DNA of 64,000 bases, from the NCBI GenBank assembly GCA_963854835.1, contig OY978530.1, forward strand, positions 15,387,720 through 15,451,719, given 5' to 3'. Positions 22,587 through 33,152 of this stretch are shown here, one piece after another (positions within the stretch are counted from its first letter, which is position 1; the number at the start of each line of letters is the position of its first letter). The notes beneath the pieces are model-generated. The model saw only the letters and a program-made list of their open reading frames with translations. It ran no database searches and had not been told where the DNA came from. Origin of the DNA: Megamerina dolium (Eukaryota > Arthropoda > Insecta > Diptera > Megamerinidae). The position numbers and the translations under genes are program-made.

Positions 22587-23290
22587 TGAACCGGCACTTT
22601 TTTCTTCTTTAAATGTGGTCGTTTTTTCTATGATTGTGATCCTTTTTCAAGATAATCGATAAGTAATATTCCAAGTACATCCCAAAATATAGTGGCCATA
22701 ACCTTGCCAGCCGATTTCACTGCCTTCACCTTCTTCGGACCACTTCCACCAGCTTCCGCCTATTGTTTCGATTGACTTTTGGTTTCAGGTGTGTAGTGGT
22801 GGATCCACGTTTCATCAACAGTTATTAATCGATGCCAAAAATCAACAGGATTACGCTTTATCATGTCCAAACACCGCTGTGAAGTGGTCTCTCGAACTCG
22901 TTTTTGTTCGACACTGAGCAAACGCGGCACCCATCTTGCCGATAGCTTTTTCATATACAAATGTTCATGCAAAATGTTGATCAAACGTTCATATGAGATG
23001 TTTACCATTTCAACAATCTCACGCAACTTGACTCGGCGATAATTCATAACGATATAGAGGATTTTCTTGATATTTTCTTCAGTAACCACCTCTTTTGGCC
23101 TTCCTGTTGATGATATTGTTTTAGTGCTTATTCGGCCGCGTTTAAATTCAGCAATCCAATATTTTACCATGTAATCTGACGGAGCAGACTAACCGTAATG
23201 TTTATCGAGCTTTTCTTTTGTCTCTTTCGCCGTTTTACCTTTCAAATAATAGTGTATAATCACTGCACGGAATTCGATTATTTCCATTTT
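22587..23290 (-). pseudogene. Mariner transposase, N-terminal and central part
   Basis: The start MEIIEFRAVIIHYYLKGKT lies at about 23288 on the minus strand. A stop follows HYG, then the open frame 22760-23170 has YWIAEFKRGR, GRPKEVV and the first catalytic aspartate in LITVDETWIHHYTPETK. Central sequence down to PVHTSL near 22590 is frameshifted and shortened. Confidence 0.85.
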
Positions 23291-23466
23291 TCAAGAAACA
23301 CAAAAGTTGGTTACTTCAAGCGACTACAACAAATAAACTAATCGATGACTTTGGGTGAAATTTTAACAGCTGACGTTTGACAGATCGCAATTTCAAAAAA
23401 AAAAAGTTTTTGTGTTTGTGCTGCCTTTTTCGTACTTAGGTAGCTTCTTTATCAATCCGCCCTCTA

Positions 23467-24100
23467 AGTTGAAAAATATATAAATTTGTTGTTGCCAAAA
23501 TTGCAGCAGCTATATTTAAAATAATTATTGGGAATGCAATTGGTTTTGGTGTTTTTGCAAACAAACCAAACAACAAGGGAGACCAAAGGCAAGTTGGTCT
23601 TGTAATTGGTTATTGCTATTTATTTATTTGGAATCCGTGCAAACAATTGTTGTTTGATGTTATTACTTGTTTTCGGGAAAGCAACAACTAACTCTCGTAG
23701 AGAGGTTTATAGGTAGATATGTGTTATGATGCAACTGAGGTCGTGTAGTTGTTGTGCCAGGCACCTTTTTTGTTTTTATATGATGTAATTCATATATTTA
23801 CAAAATAGCTTTTTGACACGAACATACAAGTATCGAGACTCTCGTAGAGAGATTATTTATTGTATATGGGGGAGATGGGAAAGATATTATCATTTAACGC
23901 AGCACCTACTACTGGTTACATACGTATGCAAATGTAGGAGAGATTTGATAGCAAATACATGTACGTATGTCTGTATGTCTATCATAACTGTCATGTCCGT
24001 AATAACTATACGTACATGTAGTATGCTCAACACAAGTACCTGGGTGGCAATATTTGCTTACCAATCGTTGCGAGCCTATTCGGCTCAAAGGACCAAAAAA
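23467..24100. other. Spacer, nothing recognised
   Basis: No supported gene; several short T-rich runs. Confidence 0.5.
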
Positions 24101-24103
24101 AAT

Positions 24104-24279
24104 TGTGTGAGGGAGGGGGTGCCAGGTGAACTCGTTCCAACGATGATTGCTTCCCCCAGGTGATCGTGGTGTGTGTGAGTGCGGGGATATTTGTTTGTGC
24201 AATGCTGTTGCTATTGTGTCTTGGTGATGCAGGTGGTGATGTGTTTTGTGTTTCTGCTGCGATGTTGTGTTCTTTATTT
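24104..24279 (+). repeat. Dispersed repeat A, copy 2
   Basis: Matches 17292-17484 (gggtgccaggtgaactcgtt onward) and is likewise followed at once by a SINE, via the shared linker aataaataatcaaaac. Confidence 0.75.
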
Positions 24280-24500
24280 ATTAACAATAAATAATCAAAA
24301 CGGGTGGGTGCCGTTGCTCAGTGGTTAGTGTGTCTGTAGGTCGTGGTTCAATCCACGGCTGATGCATAACAAATTTAATATCGAAAAGATTTTTCTTTCG
24401 AACGGTACCCACCTGTCGGCAAGCAATTGGCAATTCTTCCGACAGTAACCACTTTCCATGAAAAAGCTTCTAAAAGAACTCTGTGACAAAGCTAAGCTAA

Positions 24501-25557
24501 TGTTGTGAGTTAAAATAATGCTTATCTATTTATGCATTTTGACTCTCTACAAATGTTATAGTAATATTATTATTATCGTTGTTATTTTATTAGGTGTATT
24601 TACTGTAACCATTAATTAACGATAATCCACACACAATGAATAATGTAATTATCATTGGTTAAAATGGGTTGTAGTAAATTTATAAAGAACAATTGTAGAA
24701 CAATTTCACAACCATGAAAAACAAAGAACAAAGAAAAATAATAAATAAACAATAATAAAAGAAAGAACGGGTCATCGTACCTCGCTATATGATTATGAAA
24801 TAATTCAACAATCATACACAGTGAAAAGAAAATAAAAGCCAAAAAGAAAAACAAAATACGTAAAATTGAACGCATTGCACAATATTTACAACAAGTAGTA
24901 TTAACTACAAATAATAATGATGACTTACTAAAAAAAAGTTATATGACCTACTGAAGCAAATGCAATGAATTAACCTACTGAAGAAATTGCAATAAATTAA
25001 CCTACTTAAAAAATTGCCATTTCTTCAGAAATTCTTTTATACTAAAATGGGGTTATATTGTAAATTATGACATATATTTTAGGCTATATAAACTAAGACA
25101 AGGCCTGAAATGAGGGCAATCAGACAAGTAGTAAATCTAGTGAAGTAAGATAACTCGAAGAGCGAGTTAGTGCATTTATAGTATTAACAATACATTGTGA
25201 AAGGATTCAATATCCTATTGAAAGTGGAAATTATATTGTAAAGAATTTAGCGTCCTGTAAATGTATGTATACATGTGAAAGAAAGTAAAGGTAGTAATCA
25301 CATTGTGAAGGATACAACATCCTTGATAGGGTCAAATTGTGAAAAAGAATATATATAAATTGTGAAGAGGAAACATTTAAAGAAAACAACTTTGTTTAAG
25401 AAAATGACATATTGTTAAATAAAAACCATATGGTAAAAGGAAAACGAATCAACTAAATAAAGACAGACTGTTATTAAATTAAATAATAATTGAAGTAAGT
25501 CCTAAACTATAAGATTTCTAGACAGAGATTAGGGTGCTACGAAAGAAGGACACAACA
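24501..25557 (+). mobile_element. Solo LTR, 1,057 bp, with 4-bp target-site duplication
   Basis: It begins TGTTGTGAGTT and ends GGACACAACA, a 7-bp inverted end pair (TGTTGTG/CACAACA). It is flanked by ctaa on both sides (24497-24500 and 25558-25561), and removing it restores the SINE. It holds no coding frame. A TATA box, CTATATAAAC, lies at about 25084. Family unknown; a 4-bp duplication suits Ty3/gypsy. I cannot exclude that a little internal sequence is included. Confidence 0.85.
25084..25093 (+). promoter_or_regulatory. Putative LTR TATA box
   Basis: ctatataaac inside the solo LTR, followed about 30-40 bp downstream by gggcaatcagacaag, an initiator-like segment. Confidence 0.5.
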
Positions 25558-25861
25558 CTAAAGTGATGTCACAAGAGTTCTGCCCTTCGGAACCGGCTAA
25601 TATAAGTATGTCCCTTTTAATGTTGTCCAAATTTAACACGCACAACAGTATTGGAAGAGAAGCTCAGTGGTATCATAATGGGCCTTTTTGGTCTAAGTGT
25701 GTCCTCTCAGAGAAAGGGCAGCCACATAACCTAACCTAACTTCTATAGGTTCATTGCTTGTTGCTGCAATTGATTCATTTCAATCATAAATCGCTAGAAA
25801 TCCTTTTTCTAGTAAAAAGAAACGCATTATTTTTGCATTAAATTGAAGGTTTTATTTAGCA

Positions 25862-26700
25862 TAGTTAGAATGATCCGATTTAGGTCAAACATGCACCGCT
25901 TTGTTCGATAACTTGTTGCCATTGTGCCAATTTCATAATGCCACTCTCATAGAAACCCTCGTCCCTATTGTCAAAAAACTGGGACAGTCGATTTTCACAA
26001 GCTTCTTTTGAGGCGAATTTTTCACCAGCAAAATCATTCGCCGTAGACAGGAACAGGTAGTAATAACTTGGTGCCAGGTTCGGACTATAAGGTGGATGCA
26101 TAAGAACCTCCCAACTAAGCTCCCGGAGTTTGTGGCGACTCACTATCGATGTGTGCGGCCTGGCGTTGTCCTGATGAAACATAATTCCTCTCTTATAATT
26201 CCCACTTTTTATCACCAGTAACCATCCGCTTCAGAAATGGATCGAATTTGTTGCGATTCAGCCGCGATTCGCAGATGGAAATTCGGTCCATGAGGTTTTT
26301 TTGCGTTAACTCGTGTGGCACCTATACATCGAGCTTCATTTTGTATCCAGCCTTATTTAAATGGTTCCAAACGGTTTTTTGTGCAATGTTTAGCTCCTGG
26401 GCAATAGAAACAGTGCTTACATGACAGTCAGACTCGACGATTTCCATTCTTTTATCGATATTTCCAACAATTGGCCTTGCATCTTTGACATCAAAATTAC
26501 CGGAACGGAATCGACGAAACCAAAATTGCACGTGATTGGCTGTTACAGTATCAGGACCATGAACACTATTCACATTTTCAGTGGTTTGGCTTGCGCTTTC
26601 GCTTTTATCGAAGAAAAACTGTAAAATATGGCGTATTTTCTCTTTATTAGTGTCCATCTTTGACGCGTGCTCAAACAATACTGAGTCAAGCAATCACAAA
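25862..26700 (-). pseudogene. Irritans-type mariner transposase with internal deletion
   Basis: Frame 26322-26693 (minus) contains MDTNKEKIRHILQFFFDK at residue 12, FWFRRFRSGNFDVKDA, and SIAQELNIAQKTVWNHLNKA, the N-terminal DNA-binding half of irritans-subfamily mariners. After a stop near 26320, RMVTGDKKW-like sequence is reached and then fused to NYKRGIMFHQDNARPHTSIV. About 110 residues between the first and second catalytic aspartates are gone. The C-terminal frame 25880-26215 has MHPPYSPNLAPSYYYLF, where two aspartates usual in the family (SPDLAPSDY) read N and Y, so the third catalytic residue is lost. I could not identify inverted ends. Confidence 0.88.
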
Positions 26701-26777
26701 ACTGCCTGAAAAATTTCTTTAGCATGAAATTCTGTCTTTCTAACGCCATCTAGCGTAACCCGATGGCGCTGATACAA

Positions 26778-26962
<185 letters not shown>

Positions 26963-27009
26963 AAATTTGTGCGGTTTATTTTCGAAAATTTATAATAAAA
27001 TTAATAAAA

Positions 27010-28440
27010 AACTTGGTTGGGCAAAAGTTTGTATAACGCGTGCATGCATACGAAGTTACATGAGATCTTGACCAGTATATCTCGGTTGAGCTTTTATCGA
27101 ATCGGTTGCAGAAGTTAGAAGAAAATTGAAAATGATCGTGATTTTGTTGACTTGTCTAAAAATTATACGATTATTCAGAAAATCAAGAGTTTGTTGATCC
27201 CGTTGAAGATATTGAGCAGTATGAAGACAAATATTTTTATGGTTCATGCGGTGTTCGCTAAAGTTGTTGATTAAAAAACGCAAGTTGCACACAGAAGTTC
27301 CATTACTTAACAGCATATTTGGAAGGTGAGGTGTTATATGTAGTATAGCATATATCCCTAGGAGTTAGCAATTGCAATGAAGCATGTGAACAACAGTACA
27401 GTAAATAAACGTTGATCATTCGATCTTTTATACAGTCGTTCACGTCGGGCACCTTCATATCACTTTTTACACCTGAGTCGACTTCGTAAAATTAGTGATA
27501 GTGTTGATGAGATTATTAGTGAACTGAAGGCACTTGAGGCAAACGATCGAGACCCATGACTTATACATACATTGATGAATAAAGTAAATAAAACAAAGAA
27601 GGCATGGTCTGAGATAACAGATACCAAAACTTACTATCAATTTCACGACTTTTTGAAATTTCTGTGTAATCGATGTGTGTCCTTGAATCATGTCAAACTA
27701 TCTCGCGCATGATAAATAATCGCTGTGCAGTGGTACCTAATTTTGTGAAGTTAGACCCACAATCGAGTAATGCCAGGTGTGTGAATGATCAAGAATTACA
27801 TTTGATCGTGCATTGTCAAAAGTTCAAAGAAGTTAATGCAAGTGAACGAAGGAAGTTCGTAAAAGCAAATAGCTTATGCTTTAACTGTTTAAGTCGCGCT
27901 CATGATGCTAGTAAATGCCTATAATCATTTCGTTGCTGAATTTGTAACGCAAAACACCACTGTTTAGTGCACATTGATCAGTCGTCTACACCATCTTAAG
28001 ATACAATAACTCCGTTAGAACAGTTGACGTCATCATCTCATGTAGCAAAAAAGCGTCTTCTGTAAACACACCTGTTATCAACAATCATTCTACCATAACT
28101 TCGGCTCATGTTCCGTAGGCATTGCTGCCGACAGCTCTGGTTCATGTGATGGAGAACTATGGAAATACCATTCAGCCTCGAATACTACTGGATACAGGCT
28201 GGATACTCAGTCTCATTGGTCACTGAACCTTTCATTCAGCGTACTTGGATTCCAGTTTTAGGTCTTTCCTCTTGCAATGCAGGTGTTTCACGTGGTCTTG
28301 CTCGTCTAACATTGCTGTCTTGGAATTCCAGCAAGCAGATTGGAATAGACGCGCTCATATTATCTACACTCACTTTAACTCTTGCAGTTTTTTTGGATAG
28401 TTCATAACGGGTTCATACTTTTTATCAGAGTAAACCATAC
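27010..28440 (+). pseudogene. BEL/Pao gag-protease remnant
   Basis: Degenerate plus-strand frames follow the BEL/Pao order. Near 27290 is KFHYLTAYLEGEVLYV. Near 27470-27660 are SRLRKISDSVDEIISELKAL and WSEITDTKTYYQFHDFLKFL. Frame 27673-27924 holds HLIVHCQKFKEVNASERRKF and SLCFNCLSRAHDASKC, the knuckle region. Near 28120-28200 LPTALVHVMENYGN and RILLDTGWILSLIGH match the protease active site (normally D-T-G-S). Stops occur throughout. It continues beyond a mariner insertion with RT at 29058. Confidence 0.82.
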
Positions 28441-28596
28441 AACATGGAGTCGCACATCACTCTCTTTTTGACATTGGACATTGGAAATGGAAAATATACA
28501 ACCAAGTGATCGTCAACATACTGCTCATCATCCAACAGAGACTCAATTCGCATCAATCTATGCAAGAGAAGTGAATGGAACATACGTTGCTAAATA

Positions 28597-29057
28597 CCAG
28601 GTGTACAAGCATAAATCCGCTGTTTTTTGGTAAAAAGAAAACACATTTTTTTTTCATAGAACTTTCCCCATGGCTCGTAAACGTATGGAATGGCTTCTTG
28701 AGTAACACCTAACTGTTAGACAAGCAGTTTTTGCGATTGGGTGTCGCGCTCATCCAAAAGTTCCTACAAATCATGGTCCTCAACTTTTCTGGGTCTATTT
28801 TCACGCTTCGTGTCACTCAAGTCAAAATGGCCTTCTTTGAACCGACGAAACCAGTCTCTGAAAGTTGTGTCCGATAGCGCACTGTCTCCACAAGCATTCG
28901 ATGCGACTCAGCAGCAGATTTCTTCAAATGTAGAGCTTCCCGCATATGCTCTTTTTCTGGCACGAAACTAGACATGATTATACGAGGAAAAATGTATGTT
29001 GTTGTATGAAATCACTGATGATGTTTACTAATTGATGTAAACAGGTGTCGAACTCGG
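28597..29057 (-). mobile_element. Deleted mellifera-type mariner in BEL/Pao (left arm)
   Basis: The end CCAGGTGTACAAGC...TAAATCCGCTGTTT at 28597 matches the inverted end of the mariner at 44933-46532. The minus strand then gives the C-terminal edge, a large internal deletion, and the transposase N-terminus ([14 protein letters not shown] near 28970). The 5' inverted end is lost at about 29057. The remnant separates BEL/Pao protease from BEL/Pao RT. Confidence 0.82.
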
Positions 29058-29513
29058 ATTTCGACATGATCCAGAACTAAAACGACAATATATAGATATA
29101 ATTAACAATTATGAATTTTTAAGACATATGGAGTTGGTACCACCGGAAGAAATTTCTACACAGAAATCGCGATGCTTCTACTTGTCGCACCACGCAGTCT
29201 TCAAACCCGATAGCTTGACTATCAAATGTCGTGTAGCATTCGATGGGTCTTGTAGAGATGGATCGGGAGTCTCCCTAAATAATCGTTTACCATGGTTCCT
29301 CCCATTCAACGAGACTTGTTTGGAGTGTCACTTCGCTTTCGTCAGCATCGCTATGTTTTTGCAGCCGATGTTTCGTAGCATAAAAGTGCCATATGTTCAG
29401 ACAAATTTTCAGCGTATTGTTTGAGAAAAGATGAAAGTTTACCTATAGAATATTATTGTCTACTAACTGTTAGCTATGGGCTTGCTCCGTCGCCGCTTTT
29501 AGCTGTTCGTGTT
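29058..29513 (+). pseudogene. BEL/Pao reverse transcriptase fragment (left arm)
   Basis: Frame 29128-29424 reads CFYLSHHAVFKPDSLTIKCR and VAFDGSCRDGSGVSLNNRL, the first RT blocks of BEL/Pao pol. After a frameshift come FRQHRYVFAADV and QRIVW-like sequence, then YYCLLTVSYGLAPSPLLAVR. The catalytic YxDD block lies further downstream and is absent because LINE sequence begins at about 29514. Confidence 0.85.
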
Positions 29514-29591
29514 CTAGGTAGGTAGGTAGAATGGCTGCGACCCTGGTCGCTCAAGTAGCAAACAAGATGCCGTTTTGAGCCATAAATCTCG

Positions 29592-30900
29592 CTAAGACCT
29601 ACTGAATGTTGAAGGATATGTTACAACCAGCCGGAGTTGTTTATGAATTGAAGGATAAGACGGTAAGCATTTGCACAAGAAATGCTCTACCGTCTCCTTA
29701 GCGGTTATATCGTTGCAGCTTCTGCAGTGGTCGTTGTGCGGAATACCCATTTTCTCTGCATGTGTACCAATGGCCCAGTGGCCTGTGCATACTGCTCTTA
29801 GTTTGTGTATGACGGCCCTAGGTCTACTCAGAAGGCTCCTTGTCCTCTTCTCGTTGTAGTCTGGCCAGGTAGATTTTGAAATTGCGCAGGTTATGGTGCT
29901 TGTCCATTTCCGTTGCTCTATGTTTAGGTAGTATTTTTGAATGATCCTCTTGGCTTCGGCTAGGGGAACAACTACATCGGCGTTGGTTGTTCGTTCATTG
30001 TCTGCAGATGAGCCCCTAAGGGCTAGCTCATCAGCATTCTCGTTGCCTGCGATTCCCTTGTGTCCTGGAACCCAGATAACTGATACTTCGAGGTTGGTAG
30101 TTATTGAGGTTATTATTTGTTTACATTCTTCGATCAGCTTTGAGCTAACAGTTGGTGCGGCTAGTGCTTTTATAGCTGCCTGGCTGTCGGAGAGAATTGT
30201 TACCTTTCCATTTATGTTCCTCTGCTGAAGCAATTCGCATGCTTGTAGAATTGCGTATACCTCCGCCTGGAAACCACTGCAGTAAGAAGGGAGTTTCACG
30301 GACGTTGATGTTTCTAAGGACTCCGAGTAGATTCCTGCTCCAATTCCATAATCCGTTTCGGAAAATTCAGTGAAAATTTGTGTAACCGTACCGGTCAGGA
30401 TCACACCTTTCTTCCACTCATTTCTACTTGGAAAAACATCCTTGATGCCACTCTCAAAAGACAGCTTGCGAGGGCAAAAGTCCGTCCTGTTATCGACTAT
30501 ATCTGTAGGTACATTTCTAAGGATACTACTGTGTCCTTGTTGAGTACACTTCCAACATCCAGATTCTCTGAGTCTGAGTGCCGTTTGCGATGCAGTACAT
30601 AGTATATATAACTCAATTGGGAGGAGGTTCAAAATAGTATCCAAGGCCGCTGCAGGGCAGGAGAGACATGCCCCAGTGTCACCAACGCACGCAGTGCGCT
30701 GAACTTTCCGTAGTTTATTGGTGTATAGTTCTTCCGAAAAGCTTCCCACCAAACTACAGAGCCATAGGTCAAAACCGGTCTCACTACCGCTTGGTACTTC
30801 CAGAGTACCATGTTTGGCCTTAGACCCCATTTCTTACCAAACATCGATTTGCAAGCATCCATTTGCGTTAAGTTCCACAAGGATATCATTTATAATTATT
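29592..30900 (-). pseudogene. LINE RT C-terminus and RNase H
   Basis: Frame 30629-30889 has CKSMFGKKWGLRPNMVLWKY and VVRPVLTYGSVVWWEAF (RT thumb). Frame 29592-30830 continues with RNase H: GIGAGIYSES, the FQAEVYAILQACELL block, KVTILSDSQAAIKAL and VIWVPGHKGIAGNENADELA with its D, E, D and H/D residues present, then a C-terminal Cys/His segment HNDHCRSCNDITAKETVEHF. The N-terminal 60 residues of the long frame are a shadow of the RT thumb in another frame. Confidence 0.88.
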
Positions 30901-31568
30901 AGCCAGAGCAGGGGGGACAGCACGCCTCCCTGCGGTGTGCCTCAACGTACCCGCTTGCTACGTTTCGCACCCCCTAGCTCAGCTGTTATTTCGCGGTTAA
31001 GAAGTAGGGATGAGATCCAATTCCTAATTGGTTCTGCTTTTTCTGCACTGGCAAGGGCGGATCTAATCGAATCTGCCTTGACGTTATTGAACGCTCCCTC
31101 TACGTCAACTAACGCCGCCAGAGTAAATTGTTTATACAGAAGGGACCTCTCCACTGTGTGTACCACCTCATGTAGCGCAGTTTCTGTAGAACTCCCCCTC
31201 AAGTACGCGTGCTGCACTGTAGAGAGAGATTGCTCATCTAAAAGCTCCCATATATATAAGTATAAGATTCTTTCTAGAGTAGATACGAAGGACCTAAGGC
31301 TTATTGGCCTGAAGTCCTTGGCCAATTCATGTCCTCTTCTACCCGATTTGGGAATGAAAATCACCCTTGTTCTCCTCCATCTAGTCGACATATGGTTGTA
31401 GCGAATACAAGCACGGAAGATCTCCTTTAGCTCCTTGACCAAAGATTTTTGAGTCTTCTGCGTCATTATAGGGAGAATACTGTCTACCTCCGGAGATTTA
31501 AACGGTGAGAAACTATTAATTGCCCAACCTATTTTCTCCTCGGTCGTAATTTTATCCAGCAGCGCCAC
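30901..31568 (-). pseudogene. LINE reverse transcriptase, catalytic block deleted
   Basis: The frame reads RVIFIPKSGRRGHELAKDFR, FRPISLRSFVSTLERIL, HAYLRGSSTETALHEVV and LAALVDVEGAFNNVKADSIR, then a TGA, then GTPQGGVLSPLLWLIIINDI. After NANGC the sequence jumps to ACKSMFGKKWG. The intervening region, which normally carries the YADD catalytic motif, is missing (roughly 0.5 kb by family comparison). Both palindrome arms share this deletion. Confidence 0.88.
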
Positions 31569-31693
31569 CGATACTTCCTGCTGTACCGATTCACTTCCTT
31601 GCGTTGCCTCTTCAGGACTGTCTGGAAATTGGGTATCTATGAGGATATCTAAAGTTTCGGCAGCCGATTCCGCGCAATTGCCATCGGCGCGCT

Positions 31694-32512
31694 TTATAAA
31701 GGTTTTGTTTGAGTGATCTTGCCGAGGTTTTTGCCAAGTCTTGCTGAGTCCTTAATGGCCTCTATCGACTCGACGAATCTTCCTACAGGAAGATTCGCTT
31801 CGAAACTATCCAGTTCCGAATTACAAGTCGGGAGAATTTGTTGCAAGTGTTGCAATGTCAAGCACTTTTTCCCACCCCCCAACAGGGGTAGGCGAATCAC
31901 CCCTGTTGCAAATGTTGAGATCGTAGGATATCATAAAATCAAAAAGAGACTCACCTCGCTCATTTGTTTCGCTGCTTCCCCACATCGCATGTCTGGTGTT
32001 GGCGTCGCAGCCCAATAGAGCATCCTCCTTGCTGGTTGTGGTGTTGCTGATGAGTCGTTGGATGGTCATGCGCCAAGTACACAGAAGCGATCGTGAGACT
32101 ACGACCGCTTTGCGACTCAATTTTGAACACTACGACATCGTAAGAATTGAAATTAGGTAGAAGGAAAGCATTAATTGTATTCCTTACCAGGATAAAACCC
32201 CTCGGCTTACCTGCCCCATGCGTATAAAATATGTTGTAGTCCCTGGTGTGCAGGCCATATCCAGGGTTCCTGTATAAGACAGTTGTCAATGTCCTGCTCT
32301 CTGAGAAGGATTATGAGGTTGTTCGAGGCTGCTTTGGGATGCTGCAAGTTATTCTGCGCCACCCTAAGCATCTCCTTCTGTGCTGGTTTGTGGCGCACTT
32401 CCAGTTTGCACAGCTGGTGACGAGGCACCTTCCCTGGCCGGCTCGGCCAGCTTGAGCCCCCTAGGAGCTTGTTAGCGTCATCAACCTCTTCCAGATTATC
32501 ATCCGGAGCCAC
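31694..32512 (-). pseudogene. LINE APE-type endonuclease region, frameshifted
   Basis: Frames 32207-32512 (NNLQHPKAASNNLIILLREQ, DIDNCLIQEPWI) and 31821-32289 (GFILVRNTINAFLLPNF, SLTIASVYLAHD, DALLGCDANTRHAMWGSSET, GESLFDFMISYDLNICN) together make up the N-terminal and central blocks of an APE endonuclease. QEPW and GCDANxRHxxWG are characteristic. Confidence 0.82.
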
Positions 32513-32814
32513 CGAGGCTGGAGCACCTTCATTTTAGCCTCACCGATGCCAAACCGAAGTTTGTTCTCTCTCTGCTTGAGTGCCCCCAGGGACTCATTGC
32601 AGATAAGCAGTAAGACTGGCTGGCTATTACGCTGCTGCTCTTCGATCTTAATGACCGACCAGTCATCCATCGGGAAACCTGGGTTCTGCAGCGTCAAACT
32701 TTGGATTAACTTCGATTCATCCAATTTCAGTTGCATTTTGAGCAACCAAATACGCACCCGGAGCTCGTGGGAATCTTCGCTGCCCGGACGATCTTCACCG
32801 AAAGACCATCCCAT
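32461..32814 (-). pseudogene. LINE ORF1 C-terminal part (DUF4780-like)
   Basis: The 117-residue frame reads LDESKLIQSLTLQNPGFPMD then DWSVIKIEEQQRNSQPVLLL and ESLGALKQRENKLRFGIGEA. The W-x-V-x-K...LLL...LxxL...LxFGxGxAxxxV pattern is that of the DUF4780 domain found in LINE ORF1 proteins. It overlaps the endonuclease frame. Confidence 0.65.
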
Positions 32815-32961
32815 GCGTTACTAATCTTAGTCATGCTTGAAATAACGCGTGATGTTATTATGAGGACGGAAGTAGAGGAATTCTGCAACCGAACAAATAA
32901 TTAACACACGATTTAAGGGACGAAAAGGGACCCATATAAGTGGTCTGATTCGGCTAATCCC

Positions 32962-33152
<191 letters not shown>

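Larger units (their letters stand above)
21885..23464 (-). mobile_element. Mariner element with inverted ends, split by a SINE
   Basis: Inverted ends: GGGCGGATTGATAATGAAGC (21886 onward) and its partner in ...TACTTAGGTAGCTTCTTTATCAATCCGCCC, close to TA dinucleotides at 21883-21884 and 23465-23466. About 30 bp match. The transposase is interrupted by a 370-bp SINE and by stops. Confidence 0.9.
24306..25665 (+). mobile_element. tRNA-derived SINE, copy 5, split by a solo LTR
   Basis: The 5' half (24306-24496) has gccgttgctcagtggttag and a shortened anticodon-arm region. The 3' half resumes at 25562 (agtgatgtcacaagagttct) and fades by 25665 without a normal tail. The break holds the solo LTR at 24501-25557. 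Confidence 0.88.
29514..32960 (-). mobile_element. LOA-like LINE with RNase H, left arm, inactive
   Basis: The minus-strand order is ORF1, endonuclease, reverse transcriptase, RNase H, and a tail of tctacctacctacctag (29515-29531) instead of poly(A). Such an order with RNase H occurs in the LOA/R1/I clades; LOA is my best guess. The copy is broken by frameshifts and lacks the catalytic RT block. Confidence 0.8.

Noticed and set aside
30718..31401. 227-residue frame opposite the LINE RT (and its mirror at 34713-35396)
   Set aside because: It is a shadow of the reverse transcriptase on the other strand, with no recognisable domain.
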